Source of the DNA: Pseudomonadota bacterium
GTDB lineage: Bacteria > Desulfobacterota > Syntrophia > Syntrophales > UBA5619
DNA length: 15,824 nt
Direction of reading: 5' to 3'
Assembly (NCBI GenBank): GCA_018827585.1
Contig: JAHJXP010000010.1
Coordinates: 1-15,824 of the forward strand
The position numbers and the translations under genes were made by a program. The notes under the pieces are model-generated. The model was given only the letters and a program-made list of their open reading frames with translations, was not told where the DNA came from and did no database searches. Shown here piece by piece: positions 7,816 through 14,998 of the stretch (position 1 is the first letter of the stretch; each line of letters starts with the position of its first letter).

Positions 7816-10009
7816 CAACTCCCCCATAGGAAGTCCTGTTTTCCTGAACATAGTCATACTGCTGAAGCGGCGGTGCGTTCAGGTACGTTTCCTTCAGATG
7901 ATCCTCGATACATTCCAAGGGATGTCCTTGCCCCAGTTCCGCGGCAACCACGGCGAGTTTTTCCGATGCCGGCCGCGTCCTGATCCAGGTCGCGCGCAGC
8001 CGCCAGATGGCGAGCCGGGCCAGATGGCCGTAGATGATGCAACGGATGTCGCCGCGGGTCGGTTTAAGGCCTCCGACCTTCAGCTTCTGCAGATCATCCA
8101 GGACCAGGGCGGCAATCTGGGCAGGCGATTCCGCAAGCCATTTGCGCGGTATCGTTCCGGTCGAACGGCAGACAAAAACCGTATCCACGATCGACGAGCC
8201 GGTGCCGCTGATATGGATCGATGCGCCCATTTCCGCCGGGCAGGGGATCGAAGCGGAGCAGGCAAGCCCGGCATCGAGAATCGCCGCAATCACGGGATGA
8301 TACGCCTCCAGCCTGTTGTGATGGTAGGTGAAGGCCAGCGGTCTTCCCGGCTTCAGGGCTTTCGCCATGTTCTGGAAAACGGCGGACAAGCCATGGGTAA
8401 AGTGGTCCAGACCTCGGTCCATCGTGACGTTACCGGTTAATTCGTCGGGATTGCGTGTAGAGCGGAGTTGAAATATCGGGTTTTCCGGACTGACCAGTTT
8501 CCGAACCCAGACATAACAGAAATCCATCAGCTCGGCGTACTGGACGTTGCCGAAATAGGGGGGATCGGTAAAGACGCCATCCAGGCTGTTGCCGGGCAAA
8601 TCCGCATTCGTCGCGCTCCCGCAAAGAAGATGAACGCCCCGGGGGGCCGTGATCAAATCGCCGTTTCTCCGGTCGCCGATCCATTCATTAGCGATGGGCG
8701 CCAGGATCTTTCTGCCCCCTTCATGGCGGGTCTCGAAAGGGTGATCGCAGTATGTCTTCGCTTTCACGTATTTCTCCAGGATATTCGACCAGCCGCCGCT
8801 TCCCACGCTTGTGCCGCCGCCGTTGGCGATGCCGAGGAGGTTGGATTCGCACTGGATCAGCCCAACGGGAAAGCCGTGGACGGAGAAGATGTCGAGGGAC
8901 TTGAGGGCCATGGCGTCGTACCGACAGAGCATGTTCTGGTAGCGCAGGAGGTCCGAGAGGTTTGTGATCAGAGCGTTCCTGATCCGTTCATCCCCTTCCT
9001 CGGCAATGGCCCGGCAGCTCAGCTCCAGACCCAGCAACTGCCGGCTGTTGAACATCTCCCGGTATGTCTTGTACCCCCAGCGAAAGAGACGGTCGGTCTC
9101 GTCGCCTGGCAGGATTTTATCGTCAGGAACATGGGGTGTCCCGATTTGTTCAAGAAGAGAGGAGGCCTTGTCGTAATGGAGCAGGTCGTTTTTGTCGGGC
9201 CGTTTGAAGAAACGACCCTGATGGGTCGGCTTGCAGCGGCGGCAATGGTATTCTATCGCGAACATGCGGTGACGGGGCGGGCCTGCGGCCGGGTCGGGAT
9301 AGGCATTGACCTTCCCGCAGCGGGGGCAGGCGCATTTGTTTCTTTTTGCCGGTCCCTCGGTGGATAGTCTGCCGCCGCAGGACCTGCAGATGCCGGGATG
9401 TTTCCGGTCTTCGACGCCGTTCAAGTCGCCGCAGACCGCGCAGATGATCACATTTTCCGTATGTCGCTTATTTTCGGCCAGGAGGTAGCCGGGAAACAGG
9501 TCGATTTCATGACCGCAATGGCTGCAGGTCTGCTTTTTGACCCAGAGAAAATACTTGACGTGGGCCTCTGGAGTGCCGCATTCAAGACATTGGGTGCGGT
9601 AGAAGGCGCCGATCTGCTTCTCCAGGCTGCGGGTAAGATCTTCCGCCGATTTTCTGTACTTTCTCAAATCGAGATGCTCGATCTCACGGCTCACAATCCA
9701 GTAGGCCATCGGATTGATGTCATAGCCGGTCACATCACAACCGACGCGGTTAGCTTCGATAAGCGGCGTACCGCCCCCCATGAAGGGATCGGCGATGGCG
9801 ATTCCTTTCAGGTCGTTTGAGCTGTAGAAGGCCTCCCGGAGAGGTTTGTCGCTGAATTCGGAAAGGATAAGACCCCTGAACAGTGTACCGGGCCGCCGGG
9901 CAAACCACTTATGCACGGCAATGATGGGGCGGTAGTTCTGCTGGATCTGTTTTTCCCGCAGGGCAAGGTCGGAAATAAATGGAATGTCGAATTTTTTTTC
10001 GATGGACAT
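7796..10009 (-). CDS. Zn-ribbon DNA adenine methylase, DUF1156/COG1743-like
   Basis: A 737-residue SAM-dependent DNA methylase. The N-terminus has the DUF1156-like pattern ALREKQIQQNYRPIIAVHKWFARRP (quoted in parts: ALREK at 16-20, HKWFARRP at 33-40). SAM motif I is ADPFMGGGT (73-81), and the catalytic motif IV is TDPPYFGN (481-488), the DPPY form typical of adenine-N6 methylases. Between them is an insert with six CxxC pairs (C141/144, C162/165, C190/193, C208/211, C228/231, C256/259), enough for three zinc ribbons. The start is taken as ATG 10009 for N-terminal resemblance; TTG 10039 has a better ribosome site (GGAGAAAGG, 5-base gap) and would add ten residues. The 3' end overlaps the nuclease gene, so the two are translationally coupled. 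Likely the modification half of a restriction-modification-like defence unit. Target site unknown. Confidence 0.85.
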   Translation of the reverse strand: MSIEKKFDIPFISDLALREKQIQQNYRPIIAVHKWFARRPGTLFRGLILSEFSDKPLREAFYSSNDLKGIAIADPFMGGGTPLIEANRVGCDVTGYDINPMAYWIVSREIEHLDLRKYRKSAEDLTRSLEKQIGAFYRTQCLECGTPEAHVKYFLWVKKQTCSHCGHEIDLFPGYLLAENKRHTENVIICAVCGDLNGVEDRKHPGICRSCGGRLSTEGPAKRNKCACPRCGKVNAYPDPAAGPPRHRMFAIEYHCRRCKPTHQGRFFKRPDKNDLLHYDKASSLLEQIGTPHVPDDKILPGDETDRLFRWGYKTYREMFNSRQLLGLELSCRAIAEEGDERIRNALITNLSDLLRYQNMLCRYDAMALKSLDIFSVHGFPVGLIQCESNLLGIANGGGTSVGSGGWSNILEKYVKAKTYCDHPFETRHEGGRKILAPIANEWIGDRRNGDLITAPRGVHLLCGSATNADLPGNSLDGVFTDPPYFGNVQYAELMDFCYVWVRKLVSPENPIFQLRSTRNPDELTGNVTMDRGLDHFTHGLSAVFQNMAKALKPGRPLAFTYHHNRLEAYHPVIAAILDAGLACSASIPCPAEMGASIHISGTGSSIVDTVFVCRSTGTIPRKWLAESPAQIAALVLDDLQKLKVGGLKPTRGDIRCIIYGHLARLAIWRLRATWIRTRPASEKLAVVAAELGQGHPLECIEDHLKETYLNAPPLQQYDYVQENRTSYGGVDDEISF

Positions 10010-10330
10010 GGGGTGCCTATAATCTTTTCTCCAAGGCAATGCAACCTTTCTCCACGTTCAATTCCTTGCCTCCTGTTCCATGACCCGAAGCGCGTTGACG
10101 ATATTCTCCCCTTACGGCATCGAGGAAATGCCTGGAGTTGTCTTCGCGATTTCGAGTAGAATTTTAATCTCTCCGTGCCTTTCAGAAGATTTGTGATCAG
10201 GTGTTAAGCATTGGTTATAAGCCACCGTTGTTGAGTATCAGCGAAGTCACCTTTTTAAAGTAACTTCAGTGCTCTGAAGTTACTTATTGATATGAAATAA
10301 CTAATCATATAGCGACGGTGTCAATCATTT
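10010..10330. other. AT-richer intergenic region upstream of the methylase
   Basis: No gene is supported in these 321 bases. The region is visibly richer in A/T than the flanking operons, mainly from 10150 to 10330. It holds the GAAGTTAC motif array (10243-10283) and, on the minus strand, a TTGACA hexamer (complement of 10319-10324) that could be a -35, though the matching -10 is poor. It should contain the methylase promoter. Confidence 0.5.
10243..10285. promoter_or_regulatory. Operator-like array: three GAAGT(T/C)AC sites, including a perfect 12-bp inverted repeat
   Basis: Three copies of one 8-base word sit in alternating orientation: GAAGTCAC (10243-10250), GTAACTTC (10260-10267), GAAGTTAC (10276-10283). 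Centres are 17 and 16 bases apart. The last two form a perfect 12-bp inverted repeat, AAGTAACTTCAG with its complement, around a TGCT loop (10258-10285). Neither side is followed by a T tract, which argues against a terminator and for a protein-binding site, such as a repressor of the methylase-nuclease unit about 230 bases away. The binding protein is unknown. Confidence 0.45.
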
Positions 10331-10660
10331 TCATGTCAATTGATTGCTCTGGTTCGTTGCCCTATCGAGGATCTCTTCAAGGGTGTTTTTCAGTGATGTC
10401 AAGGCCACTGTGACCATGTCCCGATCCTCCGTTGAGAACGCTGGAAAATCCAGGTCGGCGATCTTACACTCCATGGCGCAGATGTTGTTGACCAGCGCTT
10501 CCGCCTTGGTGCGCTTCCTGCCCGTATAGTTTTCTCTATGCCGGACTAAAGCCCTGTACACCTTTCCGGATTCCGGTATCAACTGCAACCCCAAGGGCAT
10601 GGTGACAGAGGACGAGAGCGAATGCGTATCGAGACAGCGGGTAAACGCTAAGGAAATCAA
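10331..10660 (-). CDS. Possible small hypothetical protein or gene remnant
   Basis: An open frame of 109 codons from a TTG at 10660, or 89 from an ATG at 10600; neither has a clear ribosome site. The C-terminal two thirds read like a real helical protein: RALVRHRENYTGRKRTKAEA, then NNICAMECKIADLDFPAF and DMVTVALTSLKNTLEEILDR. The first 20 codons look unlike protein. It lies between the methylase upstream region and nikR, transcribed away from nikR. I do not recognise a family. It may be the tail of a decayed gene or a small accessory gene of the defence unit. Confidence 0.35.
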   Translation of the reverse strand: MISLAFTRCLDTHSLSSSVTMPLGLQLIPESGKVYRALVRHRENYTGRKRTKAEALVNNICAMECKIADLDFPAFSTEDRDMVTVALTSLKNTLEEILDRATNQSNQLT

Positions 10661-10788
10661 GTTGGTTTGTAGAGGTAACGTTACAGATAAATTGAAAGGA
10701 TATCAAGGAAAATATAGATGAAGGATGGGCAGGAGGGATGTGGAGGTTGGCGCGATGATGCCTGTGTTTTCGGGTCATAAAAAAGTCC

Positions 10789-10816
10789 TTGACAGATTTC
10801 GCCGATGTGCTACAAA
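10789..10816 (+). promoter_or_regulatory. Candidate sigma-70 promoter of nikR
   Basis: A perfect -35 TTGACA (10789-10794) and a TACAAA -10 (10811-10816, four of six matches) are separated by 16 bases. Transcription would start near 10823, about 20 bases before the nikR ATG. Confidence 0.55.
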
Positions 10817-10833
10817 GCCGTAAAACGTAATAC
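10807..10833. promoter_or_regulatory. Candidate NikR operator overlapping the nikR -10
   Basis: GTGCTAC (10807-10813), 13 bases, then GTAATAC (10827-10833). The NikR signal I recall for deltaproteobacteria is GTGTTAC-N13/14-GTAACAC; each half here differs at one position and the spacing is exact. The site covers the -10 and the expected start of transcription, which fits repression of nikR and possibly of the whole operon by nickel-loaded NikR. The consensus is from memory and the match is by eye. Confidence 0.5.
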
Positions 10834-10845
10834 AGAGACTTGGTG

Positions 10846-11262
10846 ATGTCCGAACTGGTTCGTTTCGGGGTTTCCCTGGAAAAATCCCTCCTGGACAGGT
10901 TCGATAACCTGATCCGGGAAAAACAGTACACCAACCGCTCGGAGGCCCTGCGGGACCTGATCCGCCGGGAGCTTGTCCAGAAGGAATGGCAGGGGGGGAG
11001 CGATGTGGCCGGCGCCATTACCCTCATCTACGACCACCACAAGCGGGATATCCTGAGCAGGGTGACGGACACCCAGCACGAATTCCAGGAGGCGATCATC
11101 TCCACCCAGCACATCCACCTCGATCACGACAACTGCCTGGAGATCGTGGCCGCCCGGGGCAAAGCTAAAGAGGTCCGGAAACTGGCCGATGCGCTTCGGT
11201 CCATCAAGGGGGTCCGTCACGCGACTCTGAGCATGTCCAGTACGGGGCAGGAGATCGAGTAG
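10846..11262 (+). CDS. nikR: Nickel-responsive transcriptional regulator NikR
   Basis: A 138-residue protein of the NikR family, which represses nickel uptake when nickel is bound. The N-terminal ribbon-helix-helix (1-45) reads LVRFGVSLEKSLLDRFD and TNRSEALRDLIRRELV. The C-terminal ACT-like metal domain carries the expected nickel ligands: His78 in DTQHEF, and His89, His91 and Cys97 in TQHIHLDHDNCLEI, equivalent to E. coli His76, His87, His89 and Cys95. GAITLIYDHH (57-66) is also typical. Start is ATG 10846 with AGAG about nine bases upstream; an in-frame TTG two codons earlier is less likely. It is the first gene of the nickel cluster and has its own promoter and candidate operator. All key residues are present. 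Confidence 0.95.
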   Translation: MSELVRFGVSLEKSLLDRFDNLIREKQYTNRSEALRDLIRRELVQKEWQGGSDVAGAITLIYDHHKRDILSRVTDTQHEFQEAIISTQHIHLDHDNCLEIVAARGKAKEVRKLADALRSIKGVRHATLSMSSTGQEIE

Positions 11263-11286
11263 CAGTATTATTTTTTTTCTCTGTAC

Positions 11287-11293
11287 GTGTTAC
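11287..11293 (+). promoter_or_regulatory. Possible NikR half-site upstream of the outer-membrane gene
   Basis: An exact GTGTTAC lies 46 bases before the start of the outer-membrane protein gene. The second half, 13 bases further, is only weakly matched (ATGGCAT). It may mark a second NikR-controlled promoter in the 77-base gap after nikR, but could be chance. Confidence 0.25.
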
Positions 11294-11339
11294 GATTTTT
11301 ATATTCATGGCATTACGTCTATGTGAAGGAGGGTTGGGT

Positions 11340-12119
11340 ATGTTGCGTCATCCGATCAAAAGCGCGGTCTTGAGTGCGGTCCTGATGCTCCATTCAATCG
11401 CCTGGGCGGCCCATCCGCTCATTACCGACGACACGGGCACCCAGGGGCAGGGGAAGTTCCAGATTGAGGTAAGCGGCCAGTATGACTCGAACAAGGAGAC
11501 GGTCGGCGGTGTGTCGACAGAGTCAACGGGCAGCCAAGTCGCGACGACCCTGTCCTATGGTTTTACCGAGAATATGGATATTGTTCTCGGTATTCCCTAT
11601 CAGTGGGGTAAGGGTAAGGAAGATGGAATGACGGTTTATGACGAGAAGGGGATCGCGGACATGACCGTCGATCTCAAGTGGCGATTCTTTGAGAAGGATG
11701 GGTTGAGCCTGGCGTTTAAACCCGGGGTGAGGATCCCCACCGGCAATGATGAGAAGGGACTCGGTGCCGGGAGGACAGGATACCAGGCATTCCTCATCGG
11801 TTCGTTGGACGCCGCCCCGTGGACGTTTCATACGAATGTCGGCTACATCGGGAACGAAAACAAGACAGATAAAGAAAAGAGCATCTGGCACGCGTCTCTT
11901 GCCGCGACCTGCGAGATTGTCAAGGACCTGAGGCTCGTCGGGAACATCGGCATCGAACGGAACCGAGACAAGGCGGCAAGCCAAAACCCTGCTTTTCTCC
12001 TTGGCGGACTGATTTACTCCGTTTCCGAAAATTTCGATATCGATGTGGGCGCGAAGTACGGGCTCAACGCGGCAGAAATCGATTGGTCATTGATGGCCGG
12101 GATGGCGTTCCGGTTTTAA
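11340..12119 (+). CDS. Outer-membrane beta-barrel protein, transporter/Phenol_MetA_deg-like, in nickel operon
   Basis: A 259-residue exported protein. The signal peptide has a Lys/Arg-containing start, a hydrophobic core LSAVLMLHSI, and an AWA-type cleavage site near residue 23. The mature start HPLITDDTGTQGQGKFQ and the alternating short strands that follow are typical of the putative transporter barrel family (PF13557-like). The last residue is Phe (MAFRF), the usual outer-membrane assembly signal. The start is ATG 11340, with GGAGG about eight bases upstream; the in-frame ATG at 11307 has no such site and would spoil the signal peptide. It lies between nikR and the nickel permease gene, so it may let nickel or a nickel complex through the outer membrane. 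This substrate is inferred only from context; no TonB box or plug is seen, so it would be a passive channel. Confidence 0.75.
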   Translation: MLRHPIKSAVLSAVLMLHSIAWAAHPLITDDTGTQGQGKFQIEVSGQYDSNKETVGGVSTESTGSQVATTLSYGFTENMDIVLGIPYQWGKGKEDGMTVYDEKGIADMTVDLKWRFFEKDGLSLAFKPGVRIPTGNDEKGLGAGRTGYQAFLIGSLDAAPWTFHTNVGYIGNENKTDKEKSIWHASLAATCEIVKDLRLVGNIGIERNRDKAASQNPAFLLGGLIYSVSENFDIDVGAKYGLNAAEIDWSLMAGMAFRF

Positions 12120-12170
12120 TAGGCACGATCTCTGGATGGTACTCATAATGTATAACGAGGAGGAACAACC

Positions 12171-13211
12171 ATGCACATGGCAGATGCGTTGCTTTCCCCC
12201 GCGGTGGGGGCTACGTTGTGGGCCGGAACGGCGGCGGTCGGAGGATATGCCTCGAAGAGACTGAAGGAACGGATCGACGATAGGCTGATCCCCCTGATGG
12301 GGGTTCTCGGCGCCTTCATCTTCGCGGCGCAGATGATCAATTTTACGATCCCCGGGACGGGATCGAGCGGGCACCTGGGCGGCGGGATGATCCTCGCCGT
12401 CATCCTGGGGCCCCATGCCGCCTTTCTCGTCATGGCCTCGGTCCTGACTGTTCAGGCGCTCTTTTTCGCCGACGGCGGACTGCTGGCCTTGGGCTGCAAC
12501 ATCTGGAACCTGGGCATCTACCCCTGCTACCTGGTCTATCCGCTCATCTACAAACCGCTGCTTGGGAAAAGCCAGAAGCAATCGCGGATTATAATCGCTT
12601 CTGTTACGAGCGCCGTCGTTGCCCTGCAACTCGGCTCCTTTTCGGTCGTCCTGGAGACGCTGCTGTCGGGCAAGAGCGAATTGCCCTTCGGCGCCTTCGT
12701 CCTTCTGATGCAGCCGATTCACTTGGCGATCGGCCTCGTCGAGGGATTTGTCACCGCCGGCGTCATCAGCTATGTGCACGGCGCCAGACCGGACGTCATC
12801 GAGAGCGTTTCTTCTTCCCGGCCCCTCGGCGACCGGGTTTCACTGAAGAAGATTGTCATTACCTTTGCGGTATTGGCGGTCATAACCGGCGGGGTTCTCT
12901 CCTGGTTCGCCTCCACGAATCCCGACGGTCTGGAGTGGGCCGTTGAGAAGGCCTACGGCAGGAGCGAACTGCCGGAGAAAGGGCAGGGGATTGCCCCGGT
13001 GCTCAAAGCCATCCAGGAAAAGACGGCGTTCCTTCCCGATTACAACTTCAAGCCGACAGGAAGTGCATCGGAAAAGGAAGAGGCAGACCCCGGCTGGCCG
13101 GGGATCGATGCGGGGACCTCCGCGGCCGGCCTTGTCGGCGCGGCCATCGTCCTGGGAATGATCGTGTTTGTCGGCATGGGGATTAGGGCTTTCCGGCGCA
13201 GAGATACCTGA
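12171..13211 (+). CDS. nikMN: ECF nickel transporter S component fused to PDGLE domain (NikMN/CbiMN)
   Basis: A 346-residue inner-membrane protein joining CbiM/NikM with a NikN-like PDGLE domain. The N-terminus MHMADALLSP supplies the metal site (N-terminal amine and His2), with His68 in GSSGHLGGG completing it; these are known metal ligands in the family. About six to seven membrane helices occupy residues 10-205. The linker leads to a further helix and STNPDGLEW (248-256), then an extracytoplasmic stretch and a final helix (318-338). This PDGLE form is more typical of nickel than cobalt systems. Start at 12171 has GAGGAGG seven bases upstream and preserves the essential MHM terminus. It lies 51 bases after the barrel gene and 49 before the T component. 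The gene name nickel rather than cobalt rests on nikR and larC nearby. Confidence 0.9.
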   Translation: MHMADALLSPAVGATLWAGTAAVGGYASKRLKERIDDRLIPLMGVLGAFIFAAQMINFTIPGTGSSGHLGGGMILAVILGPHAAFLVMASVLTVQALFFADGGLLALGCNIWNLGIYPCYLVYPLIYKPLLGKSQKQSRIIIASVTSAVVALQLGSFSVVLETLLSGKSELPFGAFVLLMQPIHLAIGLVEGFVTAGVISYVHGARPDVIESVSSSRPLGDRVSLKKIVITFAVLAVITGGVLSWFASTNPDGLEWAVEKAYGRSELPEKGQGIAPVLKAIQEKTAFLPDYNFKPTGSASEKEEADPGWPGIDAGTSAAGLVGAAIVLGMIVFVGMGIRAFRRRDT

Positions 13212-13260
13212 CGGCTTCGCAAGAATGCTTTCTCACCGGGGCGAGGGTAGGGATGACACT

Positions 13261-14070
13261 ATGACCTTTGACGAGCGCTATTTCGACATCGGCCGGCTGG
13301 ACAGGCTCTCCTACAAGGACACCTGCGTGCACCGTCTCGACCCGCGGGCCAAGGTGATCGCAACGGTGATGTTTCTGTTCACCGTCATCTCCTTTCCCAA
13401 GTACGAGGTGGTCGCCCTGGCCCCGTTCTTTCTTTTCCCGGTGCTGTTGATGACCGTGGGCGAAATCCCGATCCTGTTCATTGTAAAGAAGATGATCATC
13501 GTTTCCCCCTTCGCGATCTTCATCGGCATCTTCAATCCGTTCCTGGATACCCGAACGGCGGTCGTGATCGCCGGCATCCCCGTATCGGCCGGATGGCTCT
13601 CCTTTCTTTCGATTCTACTGAAATTTGCCCTCACGATCAGCGCGGCGCTCCTTCTGATAGCAACGACGTCGTTTCCGGCCGTCTGCCATGCGCTCCGACG
13701 GCTCGGCTTCCCGGCGCTCTTTGTCTCGCAGCTCCTTTTTTTGTACCGCTATCTCTTTGTCCTGATGGAGGAGGCGATGCGGATCATCCGCGCCCGGGAA
13801 ATGCGGTCATTCGGCAGGCGCAGTACCGGCATGAAGGTGTTCGCGCGGCTAATCGGGACTCTTTTTCTCAGGACCGTGGATCGCGCGGACAGGATCTACT
13901 ACGCCATGCTCTCCCGCGGCTTTCAGGGAGACGTCCCGACGCTCAAACGATCCCGCATCGCGGCAGCGGACCTGGCGTTCATGGCGGCGACGGTCGCCTT
14001 TCTCGCGGTTTTCCGCTCTTTCCGCGTGACCGAGGAGATCGGTCGCATTGCGCAGGAACTGTTCTTATGA
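13261..14070 (+). CDS. nikQ: ECF transporter T component, nickel/cobalt energy coupling (NikQ/CbiQ)
   Basis: A 269-residue CbiQ/EcfT membrane protein. The LDPRAKVIATV segment near the N-terminus (26-36) is characteristic. Several helices span 32-160, and the cytoplasmic coupling region has the two short motifs that touch the ATPases: ARE (178-180, in RAREMRSFG, a variant of the usual ARG) and SRG (218-220, in AMLSRGFQG). A final helix lies near 235-255. It couples ATP hydrolysis by the A component to metal release from the S component. The ATG at 13261 has AGGG upstream; longer frames lack a good site. Its stop overlaps the next gene's start (ATGA). Confidence 0.9.
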   Translation: MTFDERYFDIGRLDRLSYKDTCVHRLDPRAKVIATVMFLFTVISFPKYEVVALAPFFLFPVLLMTVGEIPILFIVKKMIIVSPFAIFIGIFNPFLDTRTAVVIAGIPVSAGWLSFLSILLKFALTISAALLLIATTSFPAVCHALRRLGFPALFVSQLLFLYRYLFVLMEEAMRIIRAREMRSFGRRSTGMKVFARLIGTLFLRTVDRADRIYYAMLSRGFQGDVPTLKRSRIAAADLAFMAATVAFLAVFRSFRVTEEIGRIAQELFL

Positions 14071-14810
14071 GCCATCACATCGTCGAGTTCAAAGACGTCT
14101 TTTTCCGGTATCCCGACGGGACGGAGGCGCTCAGGGAGATCCATTTCCGGATCGTTCATGGGGAATCGGTCGGCGTCGTCGGCGCCAACGGCGCAGGCAA
14201 ATCCACGCTTCTCCAGCATATGAACGGCTACCTGATGCCCACTTCGGGGACTGTGACGATCGGAGATGTTGTTCTCACCAAGAAGACTCGACGGGAAATC
14301 CGGAAAAAGGTCGGCGTCGTCTTTCAGAATCCCGACGATCAGCTGTTCATGCCGACGGTTTTTGACGATGTTGCGTTCGGGCCTCTCAATCTCGGGCTGG
14401 ACGAGGCGTCGGTGCGGGAGCGGGTGCACCAGGCCCTGAGTGTGGTTCGCAGCCTCGATCTTCGGGACAAGCCGCCGCACCACCTCTCGGCCGGACAGAA
14501 AAGCGCTGTCGCCATCGCCTCGGTCATGGCCATGGAGCCCGACATTCTCGCGATGGACGAACCCGCCGCAAACCTGGACCCCCGATCCCGGCGATCGCTG
14601 ATCACCCTGCTCAAGACCTTCAAGCATTCCAAGATTATCGCCTCGCACGACCTCGACCTGATCCTCGATGTCTGCGGGCGATGCATCGTGATGAGGGACG
14701 GCAGGGTGGTCGCGGACGGTCCATCGGCGGAGATCCTCTCGGACAGGAGTCTGCTCGAAGAAAACGATCTGGAGCTGCCCCTTTCGCTCCAGAGGCAGGT
14801 AATGGCATAA
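14067..14810 (+). CDS. nikO: ECF transporter ATP-binding A component (NikO/CbiO)
   Basis: A 247-residue ABC ATPase. Walker A GANGAGKS (39-46), Q-loop FQNPDDQ (86-92), signature LSAGQ (140-144), Walker B DILAMDE (159-165) and switch His194 in ASHD are all intact. The N-terminal aromatic segment VFFRYPDG is typical of CbiO proteins. It overlaps the T component by four bases (ATGA), implying coupled translation. One A component is seen, so the complex would use a homodimer, which is usual for this nickel/cobalt group. The operon ends here, before a repeat-filled gap. Confidence 0.93.
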   Translation: MSHHIVEFKDVFFRYPDGTEALREIHFRIVHGESVGVVGANGAGKSTLLQHMNGYLMPTSGTVTIGDVVLTKKTRREIRKKVGVVFQNPDDQLFMPTVFDDVAFGPLNLGLDEASVRERVHQALSVVRSLDLRDKPPHHLSAGQKSAVAIASVMAMEPDILAMDEPAANLDPRSRRSLITLLKTFKHSKIIASHDLDLILDVCGRCIVMRDGRVVADGPSAEILSDRSLLEENDLELPLSLQRQVMA

Positions 14811-14819
14811 GGGGAAGGA

Positions 14820-14998
14820 TTTTTTACGAAGCTGTCAAGGTTGATGAACCCGTAAAAAGTGAGATTTCCCCTCCCCCGGCGGGAGGGGATTAAGGGGAGG
14901 GGGAAATAACATACGGCAATACAGTTGCTTACCACCCCCACCCTAACCCTCCCCCATCAAGGGGGAGGAGATTTTGGACTTTTGACGAGTTCGTCAAG
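14820..14998. repeat. Inverted pair of dispersed CCTCCCCC-type repeats between nikO and larC
   Basis: Two related units face each other. The left unit (from about 14841, +) starts TTGATGAACCCGTAAAAAGT and the right unit (from about 14998, - strand) starts TTGACGAACTCGTCAAAAGT: 17 of 20 bases agree. Both continue into a C-rich then G-rich hairpin. Hairpin one is CCCCTCCC/GGGAGGGG (14868-14888, loop five), hairpin two CCTCCCCC/GGGGGAGG (14948-14968, loop ATCAA). TTTTTACG and CGTAAAAA (14821-14828, 14851-14858) make another inverted pair. I recall such G/C-rich units as scattered repeats in deltaproteobacterial genomes. They may also end transcription from both sides, though T tracts are short. 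Confidence 0.7.
14982..14997. repeat. Short perfect inverted repeat containing the larC stop codon
   Basis: TTGACGA and TCGTCAA with two bases between form a perfect palindrome. The larC stop (complement of 14994-14996) lies inside it and belongs to the right-hand dispersed repeat unit. Confidence 0.6.

Noticed and set aside
8468..9367. A 299-codon plus-strand frame.
   Set aside because: Antisense to the methylase; no recognisable motif or ribosome site.
10675..10684. Perfect palindrome GTAACGTTAC, considered as a NikR site.
   Set aside because: The half-sites are adjacent rather than 13-14 bases apart and in the wrong order, and the site is more than 100 bases from the promoter.
10718..10780. 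A 20-codon ORF with two cysteines upstream of nikR, considered as a leader peptide.
   Set aside because: It ends before the -35 of the likely nikR promoter, so it would not be on the nikR transcript; such short frames are common by chance.
10786..10845. E. coli-type NikR operator (GTATGA-N16-TCATAC).
   Set aside because: Not present; only the deltaproteobacterial-type pattern matches.
12120..12170. Cobalamin riboswitch or second NikR box before the permease gene.
   Set aside because: The gap is only 51 bases, too short for a cobalamin riboswitch, and no GTGTTAC-type halves are present.
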